Assembly: GCF_001999245.1 (NCBI RefSeq)
Contig: NZ_CP019630.1
Coordinates: 496,001-560,000 of the forward strand
Direction: 5' to 3'
Source: Roseibium algicola
GTDB taxonomy: Bacteria; Pseudomonadota; Alphaproteobacteria; Rhizobiales; Stappiaceae
DNA length: 64,000 nt
Shown here: one piece after another, positions 19,582 through 27,590 of the stretch
Layout: every line of letters begins with the position of its first letter
Numbering within the stretch: position 1 is the first letter of the stretch
Made by a program: the position numbers and the translations under genes
The notes under the pieces: model-generated
What the model saw: only the letters and a program-made list of their open reading frames with translations
Database searches by the model: none
Told to the model about the DNA's origin: nothing

Positions 19582-20331
19582 TCAGATGGTGACACCTCCA
19601 TCGACCAGAAGTGCCTGCCCGGAAACGAACCGGCTTTCGTCGGACAACAGGTAGACGATCATCGGCGTCATATCGTCGACGGTTGCCAGACGGCCCATGG
19701 GCTGCCGGGCGATGAAATTCTTTTCCGCTTCCACCGGGTCGGGTGCAGAAGCAATGCGGCCGCGCAAGGACGGAGTATCGACAGTGCCCGGGCATAGCGC
19801 GTTGCAGCGGATGCCTTCCTTGACGAAATCCGCTGCGACGCCCTTTGTGAGGCCAATTACGGCTGCCTTGGTGGCGCCGTAAGCAGTGCGCATCGGAAAG
19901 CCTTTGATGGACGATGCCATCGACGACATGTTCAGGATCGATGCCGTGCCGGTTACCTTGGCGCGTTCGCGCATGCCCGGCAGGAAAGCTTGCGTCATCC
20001 GGTACATGGAGGTGACGTTCAGCTCGAAGCTGAAGGCCCAGTCATCTTCGGTGATATCGAGGACAGAGCCGTTGTGAACGAAGCCCGCACAGTTGAAGAG
20101 CCCATCGAGCGCCGGCAGTTTTTTTGCCAGGGCGTCAACGGCTGCGCGATCACAGACATCCAGTTTGTGGATCTCGATACCGGGGCATTCGCCGGGGAGC
20201 GTCGACAGCGTTTCCTCGTTGATGTCCGCAGCGTAGACCTTTGCGCCTTCCCTGGCGCAGGCAATCGCGCTTGCATGGCCGATACCCTGCCCGGCTGCCG
20301 TCACCAATATTGTTTTATCTTTCAAGCGCAC
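19582..20331 (-). CDS. SDR dehydrogenase, 2-keto-3-deoxy-L-fuconate dehydrogenase-like
   Basis: A classical short-chain dehydrogenase of 249 residues: TAAGQGIGHA cofactor loop, AADINE (acidic residue, so NAD preference), CAGFVHNG, MSSMASSIKG, and YGATK (Tyr-x3-Lys). Together with RCNALCPGTVDTPSL and QALLVDGG this is the pattern of 2-keto-3-deoxy-L-fuconate dehydrogenases and their animal relative BDH2. It starts with GTG at 20331 after a GGGAGG ribosome site. In the pathway it would oxidise the product of the UxaA-type dehydratase to the 2,4-diketo acid used by the FAH hydrolase. Confidence 0.82.
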   Translation of the reverse strand: MRLKDKTILVTAAGQGIGHASAIACAREGAKVYAADINEETLSTLPGECPGIEIHKLDVCDRAAVDALAKKLPALDGLFNCAGFVHNGSVLDITEDDWAFSFELNVTSMYRMTQAFLPGMRERAKVTGTASILNMSSMASSIKGFPMRTAYGATKAAVIGLTKGVAADFVKEGIRCNALCPGTVDTPSLRGRIASAPDPVEAEKNFIARQPMGRLATVDDMTPMIVYLLSDESRFVSGQALLVDGGVTI

Positions 20332-20382
20332 TGAAATCCTCCCGAAAGTCCGCGCATCGTCACAACGTTCTGCCGGATGCGG

Positions 20383-21909
20383 CTACATCACCGCACCGAT
20401 CTGCCACGGCACGAACTCCACTCCGCCGAAGCCGAGTTCCTCGCTCTTCGATTGTTTTCCGGAGGCAACGGCGATGATCATTTCGAAGATCTCCTCGCCC
20501 TTGGCTTCCAGACTGACATTGTCGGAGATCACGTCACCGCAATTGATGTCCATGTCTTCCGACATCCGGCCATACATCTCGCTGTTTGTGGCGAGCTTGA
20601 TGCAAGGGGTCGGCATGTAACCGGACACCGAGCCGCGCCCCGTGGTGAAGACGATGATATTGGCGCCTGAGGCGATCTGACCGGTCACCGAACACGGATC
20701 GAAGCCTGGGCTGTCCATGAAGACGAACCCCTTCTTGTCGACGGGTTCGCCAAACTTGTAGACGTCCACAAGGGGGGCTGAGCCTCCCTTGGCCGCCGCA
20801 CCAAGAGACTTTTCCAGGATTGTGGTCAATCCGCCGCGCTTGTTGCCGGGCGACGGATTGTTGTCCATCTCGCCGCCATTGCGGGCTGTGTAGTCTTCCC
20901 ACCAGCGCACACGCTCGATCAGCTTCTTGCCGACATCGACGGAAACCGCCCGGCGGGTCAGAAGGTGCTCCGCGCCGTAGATCTCCGACGTTTCGGACAG
21001 GATCGTGGTACCGCCATGGCGGACCAGAAGATCGGAGGCAATCCCGAGTGCCGGATTGGCAGTGATGCCGGAATATCCGTCCGAGCCGCCGCACTGCATT
21101 CCGACGGTGATTTCGGAAATCGGCACCGGCGTGCGCTCGGCCTTGTTGGCAAGTTCGGCAAGCGCCCGCAACTCTTTCAGCCCGGCTTCAATGGTCTTGC
21201 GCGTGCCGCCGGTCTGCTGAATGGTCATGTAGCGCAAATCGCCGTCAGGGCGGATCTTGCGGTCACCGACGAGATCGGCAATCTGCATGACCTCGCAGCC
21301 AAGACCGATCAGCAGGATGGCTGCGAAATTCGGATGCTGAGCATAACCGGACAGGGTCCGGAACAGCGTTGCGTAACCTTCGTCCTTGCCAGACATGCCG
21401 CAGCCGGTTCCGTGAACGATTGGCACGATGCCGTCTACATTCGGAAACTCGTCCAGCAGACCGGACTTCTCGGCAGCTTCCGCGATGAATTTTGCAACAG
21501 ACCCCGAGCAGTTCACCGAGGTCAGAATGCCGATGTAATTGCGCGTTCCTGCTCGCCCCGTTTGCCGGCGGTAGCCGAGAAAGGTGCGCTCTTGCGTTGC
21601 GGGCTCAAGCGGGATCGAGGCTTCGGCGTGCTGATAGTCCTGGCTGTGATCGCCCATGCCAAGGTTATGAACATGGACATGCTCCCCCGGCTTGATCTCT
21701 GCCTTCGCCTGCCCGATGATTTGACCGTACCGAATGACGTTTTCGCCAGCGGAGATCGGCTTGCGGGCAATCTTGTGGCCACGCATGACCTGCCCGGGTA
21801 GCGGACAGTCAACATGGGCAACGCTTGCGCCGGCCGCAATATCCTGAAGGGCGATGACCACATTGTCATCGGCATTCAGAAGGATCGAATTGGCATGAGG
21901 CTGCAACAC
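20383..21909 (-). CDS. UxaA/altronate dehydratase-family sugar-acid dehydratase
   Basis: A full-length UxaA-type lyase of 508 residues. The N-terminal SAF-like domain (residues about 1-95) ends with GEHVHVHNLGM. The large catalytic domain has GTGCGMSG, GLGCEVMQ, MQCGGSDGYSGITANPALG and PGFDPCSVTG; its conserved Cys/His set suggests an iron-dependent dehydratase. Known members act on altronate, galactarate or other sugar acids. The start is GTG 21909, with GGGGAGAG upstream. It is first in the sugar operon, where a fuconate dehydratase step is expected, so I infer an L-fuconate-like substrate. Confidence 0.85.
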   Translation of the reverse strand: MLQPHANSILLNADDNVVIALQDIAAGASVAHVDCPLPGQVMRGHKIARKPISAGENVIRYGQIIGQAKAEIKPGEHVHVHNLGMGDHSQDYQHAEASIPLEPATQERTFLGYRRQTGRAGTRNYIGILTSVNCSGSVAKFIAEAAEKSGLLDEFPNVDGIVPIVHGTGCGMSGKDEGYATLFRTLSGYAQHPNFAAILLIGLGCEVMQIADLVGDRKIRPDGDLRYMTIQQTGGTRKTIEAGLKELRALAELANKAERTPVPISEITVGMQCGGSDGYSGITANPALGIASDLLVRHGGTTILSETSEIYGAEHLLTRRAVSVDVGKKLIERVRWWEDYTARNGGEMDNNPSPGNKRGGLTTILEKSLGAAAKGGSAPLVDVYKFGEPVDKKGFVFMDSPGFDPCSVTGQIASGANIIVFTTGRGSVSGYMPTPCIKLATNSEMYGRMSEDMDINCGDVISDNVSLEAKGEEIFEMIIAVASGKQSKSEELGFGGVEFVPWQIGAVM

Positions 21910-22063
21910 GTCTCTCTCCCCGCTACGGCCGCTACGGTTGGTCCGCCTGGTCATTTCAAGATGACAAGACCCTTCTCAACCCACTGACATCAACCAGCTT
22001 TTCACTCTTCTCCGAGCTCTCTCCATGGAGCATCGGCACGGCCGGTCTTTCTTCACGATTAGC

Positions 22064-22096
22064 TTGACAGGGTAACTGTGTCAACTAACATGTTAG
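22064..22096 (+). promoter_or_regulatory. GntR-gene promoter with overlapping palindromic operators
   Basis: A consensus -35 TTGACA (22064-22069) and a TAACAT -10 (22086-22091) are 16 bp apart. The -35 lies in the dyad TTGACA-N9-TGTCAA (22064-22084). The -10 lies inside the perfect 12-bp palindrome CTAACATGTTAG (22085-22096), a form typical of FadR-subfamily GntR operators. A bound regulator would block its own promoter, and possibly that of the divergent UxaA operon. Confidence 0.65.
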
Positions 22097-22114
22097 CATT
22101 CAATCGAGTTGACA

Positions 22115-22828
22115 ATGTCCCTGACCAACGAACAAGATTTTCCCGAGATCACCCTGCCCGACATTGGCAAACTGTCCGGCTCGCTGGCACAGCGTGTCTA
22201 TGAGGCGCTGCGCTCGTCCATCCTGGCAATGGACCTGCCGCCGGGAACCCTTCTCAGGAAACAAGTCATCTGCGAACAGCTTGGTGTCTCCCGCTCGCCG
22301 GTGACGGAAGCGATCACCCGGCTAGCAGGCGAAGGCCTTGTCGAAGTCATTCCCCAGTCCGGCTCCCGCGTGACCAAATTCTCCATGTCGGAAATCCGCG
22401 AGGGCGCCTTCCTGCGGGAAGCCATCGAACTGGCGGCGGTTTCCAAGGTGGCGGCGGAGCGCACCGAAGAGCAGTTGACGGAGTTGAACCGCAATTTGCG
22501 TCTGCAGGCTCTTTGTCTGGAAGATCACGACGAAACCGGCTTCTACCGGGAAGACGAGCGCATGCACGAGCTTATCTTCTCCTTCACCGGCTACCCGAAG
22601 CTCCACAGCCTGTCTGCCACCGGGTGGATGCAGGTCAACCGGGCACGGCAATTGCTGTTGCCCATGCGTGGCAGGGCCTTTGAAGCCTATGACGAGCACC
22701 GGGTCATCGTGGAAGCAATCCGCGATCGCGATGCAGAACGGGCACGTCAGGCAATGCAAAAGCACCTGAGCGAACTTGTCACGCGCCTGGAACCGCTCGC
22801 GGAGACCAGGCCGGACCTGTTCGACTGA
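22115..22828 (+). CDS. GntR-family transcriptional regulator (FadR/FCD subfamily)
   Basis: A 237-residue regulator. The winged helix at about 25-90 reads LAQRVYEALRSSILAMDLPPGTLL then QLGVSRSPVTEAITRL. The C-terminal helical FCD-type ligand domain shows AIELAAVSKVA, FYREDERMHELIF and YDEHRVIVEAI (metal-binding His pattern). The start is taken at ATG 22115; a TTG two codons earlier is possible. It lies between the divergent transporter/UxaA operon and the aldo/keto reductase gene, so it is the likely pathway repressor, with a sugar acid as inducer. Confidence 0.87.
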   Translation: MSLTNEQDFPEITLPDIGKLSGSLAQRVYEALRSSILAMDLPPGTLLRKQVICEQLGVSRSPVTEAITRLAGEGLVEVIPQSGSRVTKFSMSEIREGAFLREAIELAAVSKVAAERTEEQLTELNRNLRLQALCLEDHDETGFYREDERMHELIFSFTGYPKLHSLSATGWMQVNRARQLLLPMRGRAFEAYDEHRVIVEAIRDRDAERARQAMQKHLSELVTRLEPLAETRPDLFD

Positions 22829-22909
22829 AAACCTGGCCCGTGGCCCGACACCAGACCGCAGATCATGCGGCGTTCAAACTGATCCTGAGGAAACATCCAG
22901 AGGAAACAC

Positions 22910-23962
22910 ATGACCGCCTTGAAAACACAGCGGCTGAACGACAGAACCGCAAGACCCATCGACCTGACGGAGATGGGGTTTGGCGGCGCGCCGCTCGGCA
23001 ATCTCTACCGCAAGGTTTCGGAAGAAGATGCCCAGGCTGCCCTTCAGGCGGCCTATGACAACGGCATCCGCTACTTTGACACGGCGCCGCAATACGGCCT
23101 GGGCCGATCGGAAATGCGCTTTGCCACTGCCATCAAGCGTTTTGGCCGCGAGAACATTCAGCTTTCCACCAAGATCGGCCGCCTGCTGCTGGATTGCGAG
23201 CCGCATGAGGTGACCCCGGAAGCCTTTGTCGATGTGCCGCAAAAGCGGATCGTCTTCGACTACAGCTATGACGGCGTCATGCGCAGCTACGAGGCAAGCC
23301 GTCAGCGACTGGAGGTCGCCAACGCGGACATCCTTTTCGTGCATGACGTCTGCGCCTTTTCGCAAGGCTCTCAGGAAGCCAGCGATGCCCGCGTCCGCGA
23401 GCTTTTCGATCTTGGCGGCTACAAGGCGCTTACCGAGTTGAAAGAGGCCGGGGACGTTGCGGCCATCGGCGCAGGGGTAAACGAATGGCAGGTTTGCCAA
23501 AAGCTGCTCGGCCTTGCCGATTTCGACTGTTTCCTGCTTGCCGGCCGCTACACGCTTCTGGAACAGGACGCCCTTGAGAGCTTCCTGCCGCTTTGCGAGC
23601 AACGGGACGTCGGCATCATTCTGGGCGGGCCCTATAATTCCGGCATTCTGGCAACCGGAGCCGTTCCCGGTGCGAAATACAACTACGCCGATGCACCGCC
23701 GGAGATCCTTGAGCGCGTGCGCAAGATCGAAGATGTCTGCCGCAGCCATTCAGTGCCGCTGATCGCGGCCGCGCTGCAGTTCGTGCTTGGACACCCAAGT
23801 GTGAAGACCGTCATCCCCGGCGCAGTGAACGCGGCCGAGGTTGAAGCCAATATTGCTCTCTTGAAGACCGATATCCCTGCCGCACTCTGGTCAGACCTCA
23901 GGTCTACTGGCCTGATCCGCCCCGATGCCCCCTTGCCGAGCGAGACTTCCCATGTTGCGTAA
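22910..23962 (+). CDS. Aldo/keto reductase, L-fucose/D-threo-aldose 1-dehydrogenase-like
   Basis: An NAD(P)-dependent oxidoreductase of 350 residues with the aldo/keto reductase barrel. It shows MGFGGAPLGNL, the FDTAPQYGLGRSE motif (catalytic Asp/Tyr), STKIGR (catalytic Lys) and VIPGAVNAAEVEANI. This subtype includes L-fucose dehydrogenase, D-threo-aldose 1-dehydrogenase and pyridoxal 4-dehydrogenase. Next to a FucU mutarotase and the UxaA/SDR/FAH set, oxidation of the anomeric carbon of L-fucose or a similar aldose is the best reading. The downstream fucU start overlaps its 3' end by 11 bases. Confidence 0.82.
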   Translation: MTALKTQRLNDRTARPIDLTEMGFGGAPLGNLYRKVSEEDAQAALQAAYDNGIRYFDTAPQYGLGRSEMRFATAIKRFGRENIQLSTKIGRLLLDCEPHEVTPEAFVDVPQKRIVFDYSYDGVMRSYEASRQRLEVANADILFVHDVCAFSQGSQEASDARVRELFDLGGYKALTELKEAGDVAAIGAGVNEWQVCQKLLGLADFDCFLLAGRYTLLEQDALESFLPLCEQRDVGIILGGPYNSGILATGAVPGAKYNYADAPPEILERVRKIEDVCRSHSVPLIAAALQFVLGHPSVKTVIPGAVNAAEVEANIALLKTDIPAALWSDLRSTGLIRPDAPLPSETSHVA

Positions 23963-24437
23963 CCTTCCCCCCATCCTGAGCCCCTCGCTGCTTTATGCCC
24001 TCAGAGCCATGGGGCACGGCGACGAGATCGCCATTGTCGACGCCAATTTCCCGGCGGAAAGCTCCGGTCCCGATTGTGTTCGTCTCGATGGCATATCGGC
24101 AACAGACACGCTGAAGGCGATCCTGTCGGTTATGCCGCTCGACACGTTCGTCGCCGCGCCCGCCAGGACGATGCAGGTGGTCGGTGATCCGGACGCGGTG
24201 CCGGAGATTGTCGCCGAGTTCCAGACCATCATCGATGACACCGCCGACAAGCCGGCCAGGATTTCAACGCTGGAACGCCACGCCTTTTATGAAGCGGCCA
24301 GCCATGCCTTTGCCGTGGTCCAGACAGGCGAGACCCGCCTCTACGGCAACATCATTCTGACCAAAGGCATTATCAAGCCACGACCTGCAGACATCACGTG
24401 CCATCCAGCCCCTGCCTTTAGCTTCAGGCGCACTTAG
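23952..24437 (+). CDS. fucU: FucU/RbsD-family sugar mutarotase
   Basis: A small cytoplasmic enzyme of 161 residues that interconverts sugar anomers. The N-terminus reads LSPSLLYALRAMGHGDEIAIVDANFP, with the catalytic His of GHGDEI at 22, and the C-terminal part ends in LYGNIILTKG, as in FucU. It is about 15-20 residues longer than usual at the C-terminus. Its start lies inside the aldo/keto reductase gene, so the two are coupled. It supplies strong evidence that the pathway sugar is L-fucose-like. Its stop overlaps the convergent E1 gene by a few bases. Confidence 0.85.
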   Translation: MLRNLPPILSPSLLYALRAMGHGDEIAIVDANFPAESSGPDCVRLDGISATDTLKAILSVMPLDTFVAAPARTMQVVGDPDAVPEIVAEFQTIIDDTADKPARISTLERHAFYEAASHAFAVVQTGETRLYGNIILTKGIIKPRPADITCHPAPAFSFRRT

Positions 24438-26791
24438 ACTCGCCGCCCCGGCGTCAATCCATTCACCTTCTCGATGATCGACGCGGCGTCGATACCGAAA
24501 TGGCGGTAGAGATCGCCAATCGTACCTGTCTGGCCGAAATGTTCGACACCGAGCGGGATGGTCTGGTGGCCGGCAACACCGCCAAGCCAGGCGAGCGTTG
24601 CCGGGTGGCCGTCAATCACGGTGATCAGTTTGCAATGACCGGGCAGATCGCCCAGCAGTTGCTCGATATGGGACCTGGCGGCCGCGTTGCCACGAGACCT
24701 TGCTCTTTGCGCCGCCGTCCAGCCCGCGTTGAGGCGGTCGGCGGACGTCACGGCAAGAACACCGACATCCCGCCGGTTACCGGCGAGTTCTCCCGCCGCC
24801 TTGATGGCTTCGGGCGCAACGACGCCCTGATAGGCGATCACAACTTCGCAGTTGGGGCCGGGTTTGCGAAGCCAGTAGGCACCGTCAATGGCACCCTGGC
24901 GGAAGGCGTCGTCGGCCCGTTTGACGGGCTGTTCGATCGGGTTGGTCGACAGGCGCAGATAGACGGAGCCACCGGTCTCGTCGCGCAGCCAAGTGCGTTC
25001 GTCCGGATCACCCTCGCCGTCGCGTTGCAGGTAATCGAAGGCCCATTCCATGATCACGGCCAGTTCGTCGGCAAAGGCGGGTTCGAAAGCGGCCAGTCCG
25101 TCCTGGCTCATGCCGATCAGCGGTGTGCCGATGGACTGGTGCGCACCGCCTTCCGGCGACAGGGTCACGCCCGATGGCGTACCGACAATCATGAAGCGGG
25201 CATCCTGATAGCAGGCATAGTTGAGTGCATCGAGCCCCCGGCAGACAAAGGGATCATAGACTGTGCCGATGGGGATCAACCTTTCGCCAAAAAGCGAATG
25301 AGAAAGACCGGCAGCGCCCAACAGCAGGAACAGGTTCATCTCGGCGATGCCGAGTTCGATATGCTGGCCTTCCGGCGTGAACTCCCACTTCGCAGTCGAG
25401 GGAATCCTGTGCTCGATGAAGGCATCCGCCATGGCCTTGCGGGCGAAAAGCTTGCGCCGGTTGACCCAGGGACCAAGGTTGGTGGTGCCGGTGACATCCG
25501 GTGAGGTCGTAACGATACGCTCGGCCAGTTTGCTGTCGCCCTTGGAGAGATCATCCAGAACCTTGCCGAAGGCCATCTGGGTGGAAATATCCCGGTCGGA
25601 GGCAAGCTCGATGGCAGGTACGGCGATCTTGTCGTCAGAGAAACGGCGGGTGCCTTTGGCAAAGAACGGCACCTGATCCAGAAACGCCTTCAGCGCTCCA
25701 ACATCCGGCACTGTCGCGAAAGGTTCCCATTCCTCGCCTTCCGCAACGCCCATGTGTTTCTGCCACTCGGCCATCTGGGTCTTGTTCATCAGGCCGCCGT
25801 GATTGTCCTTGTGGCCGGCAATCGGCGTGCCCCACCCCTTGATGGTATAGGCAAGGAAGCAGGTCGGCTTGTCATGATCGATGGCGGCGAAGGCTTCCGC
25901 CATGGTCTCGGTGCAATTGCCGCCGAGATTTTCCATGAGATCCGCCAATTCATCATCCGAGCGGCGGTCGATCAGCGCGGTGACATCGCCCTGATCGCCA
26001 AGGTCGTCCATCAGGCGTTTGCGCCAGACGGCTCCCCCCATGAAAGTCAGCGCGGAATAATCCTGGTTGGAGCAATCGTCGATCCACTGGCGCAGCTTGT
26101 CGCCGCCCGGTTCGGCAAAGGCCGCGCGCTGCAAGACCCCGTATTTGACCCGGACCACCTGCCAGCCGAAGGCATCGAAGATTTTCTCGACCCGATCAAA
26201 GAGCCCCTCACGAACGATACCGTCGAGCGACTGGCGGTTATAATCGATAATCCACCAGCAGTTCCTGAGATCGTTCTTCCAGCCCTCCTGAAGGGCTTCA
26301 TACACATTGCCTTCGTCGAGTTCAGCATCGCCGACCAGAGCGATCATGCGGCCGAGCGGCTTGTCGCCCGACCAGCTCTTGGCAGCGATATAGTCCTGTA
26401 CCAGCGACGCGAAGGAGGTAATCGCGACACCGAGCCCAACCGAACCGGTGGAGAAATCGACATCATCGATATCCTTGGTACGCGAAGGATAGGACTGAAC
26501 ACCGCCGTAGCCGCGGAAGTTTTCCATCTTTTCGCGCGTCTGATTGCCCATCAGGTACTGGATCGCATGAAAGATCGGCGAGGCATGCGGCTTGACCGCC
26601 ACCCGGTCTTCCGGCCGCAACACCGAGAAATAGAGCGCCGTCATGATCGAAACCATGGAAGCCGAACTTGCCTGATGCCCGCCGATCTTGATGCCATCCA
26701 CCTTCGGACGCACGTGGTTGGCGTGATGGATCATCCAGTGCGACAGCCACAACAGGCGCTGTTCGATGGTCTTCAGGTGTTCGGTGCTCAT
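24434..26791 (-). CDS. mdeB: AceE-like 2-oxoacid dehydrogenase E1 component (MdeB type)
   Basis: A thiamine-diphosphate enzyme of 785 residues, homologous to homodimeric pyruvate dehydrogenase E1 but shorter than AceE (about 887). It has GGHQASSASM, the TPP motif GDAELDEGNVYEAL...NCWWIIDYNRQSLDG, and SVYLRLSTNP in the second half. No E2 or E3 gene is nearby. In Pseudomonas putida an AceE-like protein, MdeB, works with methionine gamma-lyase on 2-oxobutyrate. Here it lies 0.8 kb from a methionine gamma-lyase gene and is divergent from an Lrp regulator, so I assign the MdeB role. A direct assay of pyruvate against 2-oxobutyrate would decide. Confidence 0.75.
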   Translation of the reverse strand: MSTEHLKTIEQRLLWLSHWMIHHANHVRPKVDGIKIGGHQASSASMVSIMTALYFSVLRPEDRVAVKPHASPIFHAIQYLMGNQTREKMENFRGYGGVQSYPSRTKDIDDVDFSTGSVGLGVAITSFASLVQDYIAAKSWSGDKPLGRMIALVGDAELDEGNVYEALQEGWKNDLRNCWWIIDYNRQSLDGIVREGLFDRVEKIFDAFGWQVVRVKYGVLQRAAFAEPGGDKLRQWIDDCSNQDYSALTFMGGAVWRKRLMDDLGDQGDVTALIDRRSDDELADLMENLGGNCTETMAEAFAAIDHDKPTCFLAYTIKGWGTPIAGHKDNHGGLMNKTQMAEWQKHMGVAEGEEWEPFATVPDVGALKAFLDQVPFFAKGTRRFSDDKIAVPAIELASDRDISTQMAFGKVLDDLSKGDSKLAERIVTTSPDVTGTTNLGPWVNRRKLFARKAMADAFIEHRIPSTAKWEFTPEGQHIELGIAEMNLFLLLGAAGLSHSLFGERLIPIGTVYDPFVCRGLDALNYACYQDARFMIVGTPSGVTLSPEGGAHQSIGTPLIGMSQDGLAAFEPAFADELAVIMEWAFDYLQRDGEGDPDERTWLRDETGGSVYLRLSTNPIEQPVKRADDAFRQGAIDGAYWLRKPGPNCEVVIAYQGVVAPEAIKAAGELAGNRRDVGVLAVTSADRLNAGWTAAQRARSRGNAAARSHIEQLLGDLPGHCKLITVIDGHPATLAWLGGVAGHQTIPLGVEHFGQTGTIGDLYRHFGIDAASIIEKVNGLTPGRRV

Positions 26792-26837
26792 GGAGGCGTT
26801 CCCGTTAAGTGCGTACTTGCCGTTACTCTAGCTTCGG

Positions 26838-26856
26838 GCAAGAACCGGTTTCTTGC
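26838..26856. promoter_or_regulatory. Inverted repeat, candidate Lrp-type operator
   Basis: GCAAGAA-CCGGT-TTCTTGC, with perfect 7-bp arms and a 5-base spacer, lies midway between the divergent E1 gene and Lrp gene. The same arm/5-base/arm form appears at the second Lrp gene (28875-28891), with a different sequence. Confidence 0.5.
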
Positions 26857-26901
26857 TATTTCCTAATCTTTTCGGCTAAGTCTTGGAGAGTTTCACCAAG
26901 A

Positions 26902-27384
26902 ATGAGGCCTTCCTTGGCGATTTCCGACACGCTCGACACATTTGATATCCAGATCCTGCGGGAGCTGCGCCAGAACGGCAGAATTTCAATTCAGGATCTT
27001 TCCGAACGCATCGGCCTGAGTGCGACACCGGCAGCCCGCCGCCTGAGGCACCTGGAAGACCGCGGCATCGTGACAGGATATTGCGCGCTGATCGACGAGG
27101 TGAAGCTCGGCTACGAGGTTTCGGTCTTTGTGTCCGTTCAGCTCGACAAGCAGATCGACGTCACCCTGGACCAGTTCGAAGCCGCCATTCAGGCTTTTCC
27201 GGAAGTCGTCGACTGCTGGCTGATGACCGGCAACCGGGACTATCTCCTGCGTGTCGCGACCACCGGGCTCGCGGCCTTCGAAACCTTCCTGACAGGAAAG
27301 CTTACCAAGGTGCCCGGCGTCGCCAACATCGAAAGCTCCATTCCACTGCGGCGCGTGAAATCCGGTGTCGCACGGACGCCCTGA
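26902..27384 (+). CDS. Lrp/AsnC-family regulator (next to the E1 gene)
   Basis: A 160-residue regulator. The helix-turn-helix at about 10-55 reads DIQILRELRQNGRISIQDLSERIGLSATPAARRLRHLE, and the C-terminal RAM ligand-binding domain (VPGVANIESSIPLR) assembles dimers into octamers. The start is taken at ATG 26902; in-frame codons upstream lack homology. It is divergent from the AceE-like gene and is separated from the lyase gene by the repeat locus. It probably responds to methionine or another amino acid and controls the E1 gene. Confidence 0.85.
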   Translation: MRPSLAISDTLDTFDIQILRELRQNGRISIQDLSERIGLSATPAARRLRHLEDRGIVTGYCALIDEVKLGYEVSVFVSVQLDKQIDVTLDQFEAAIQAFPEVVDCWLMTGNRDYLLRVATTGLAAFETFLTGKLTKVPGVANIESSIPLRRVKSGVARTP

Positions 27385-27428
27385 TTTGGGCTGTCCGCCA
27401 CGTTCCCCGGCTCTCACTTCCACCGCTC

Positions 27429-27535
27429 CCTCATCCTGAGGAGCGCGTTCGCGCGCGTCTCGAAGGATGGGCCACTTGCTCCGGAATGTGGGGCCCATCC
27501 TTCGAGACAGCGCTTCGCGCTTCCTCAGGATGAGG
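27429..27535. repeat. Pair of inverted palindromic intergenic repeats (tail to tail)
   Basis: Two copies of a roughly 44-base element face each other: 27429-27473 (CCTCATCCTGAGGA...CGAAGGATGGGCC) on the plus strand and 27492-27535 inverted. The cores (GCGCGTTCGCGCGC and GCGCTTCGCGC) can each fold on themselves. The copies lie between the convergent Lrp and lyase genes and could form a long stem that acts as a two-way terminator. A second locus is at 37241-37380. Confidence 0.8.
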
Positions 27536-27590
27536 TTGAGAGGAGGAGAGGATCTGGTGGTCTGTGGAAAGACCTGGGCGTTGACTGCGT

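Noticed and set aside
24434..26791. Housekeeping pyruvate dehydrogenase E1 (AceE) or transketolase
   Set aside because: The protein is about 100 residues shorter than AceE, no E2/E3 genes are near, and the neighbours are methionine gamma-lyase and Lrp regulators; transketolase lacks this pattern. Pyruvate use is still not excluded.
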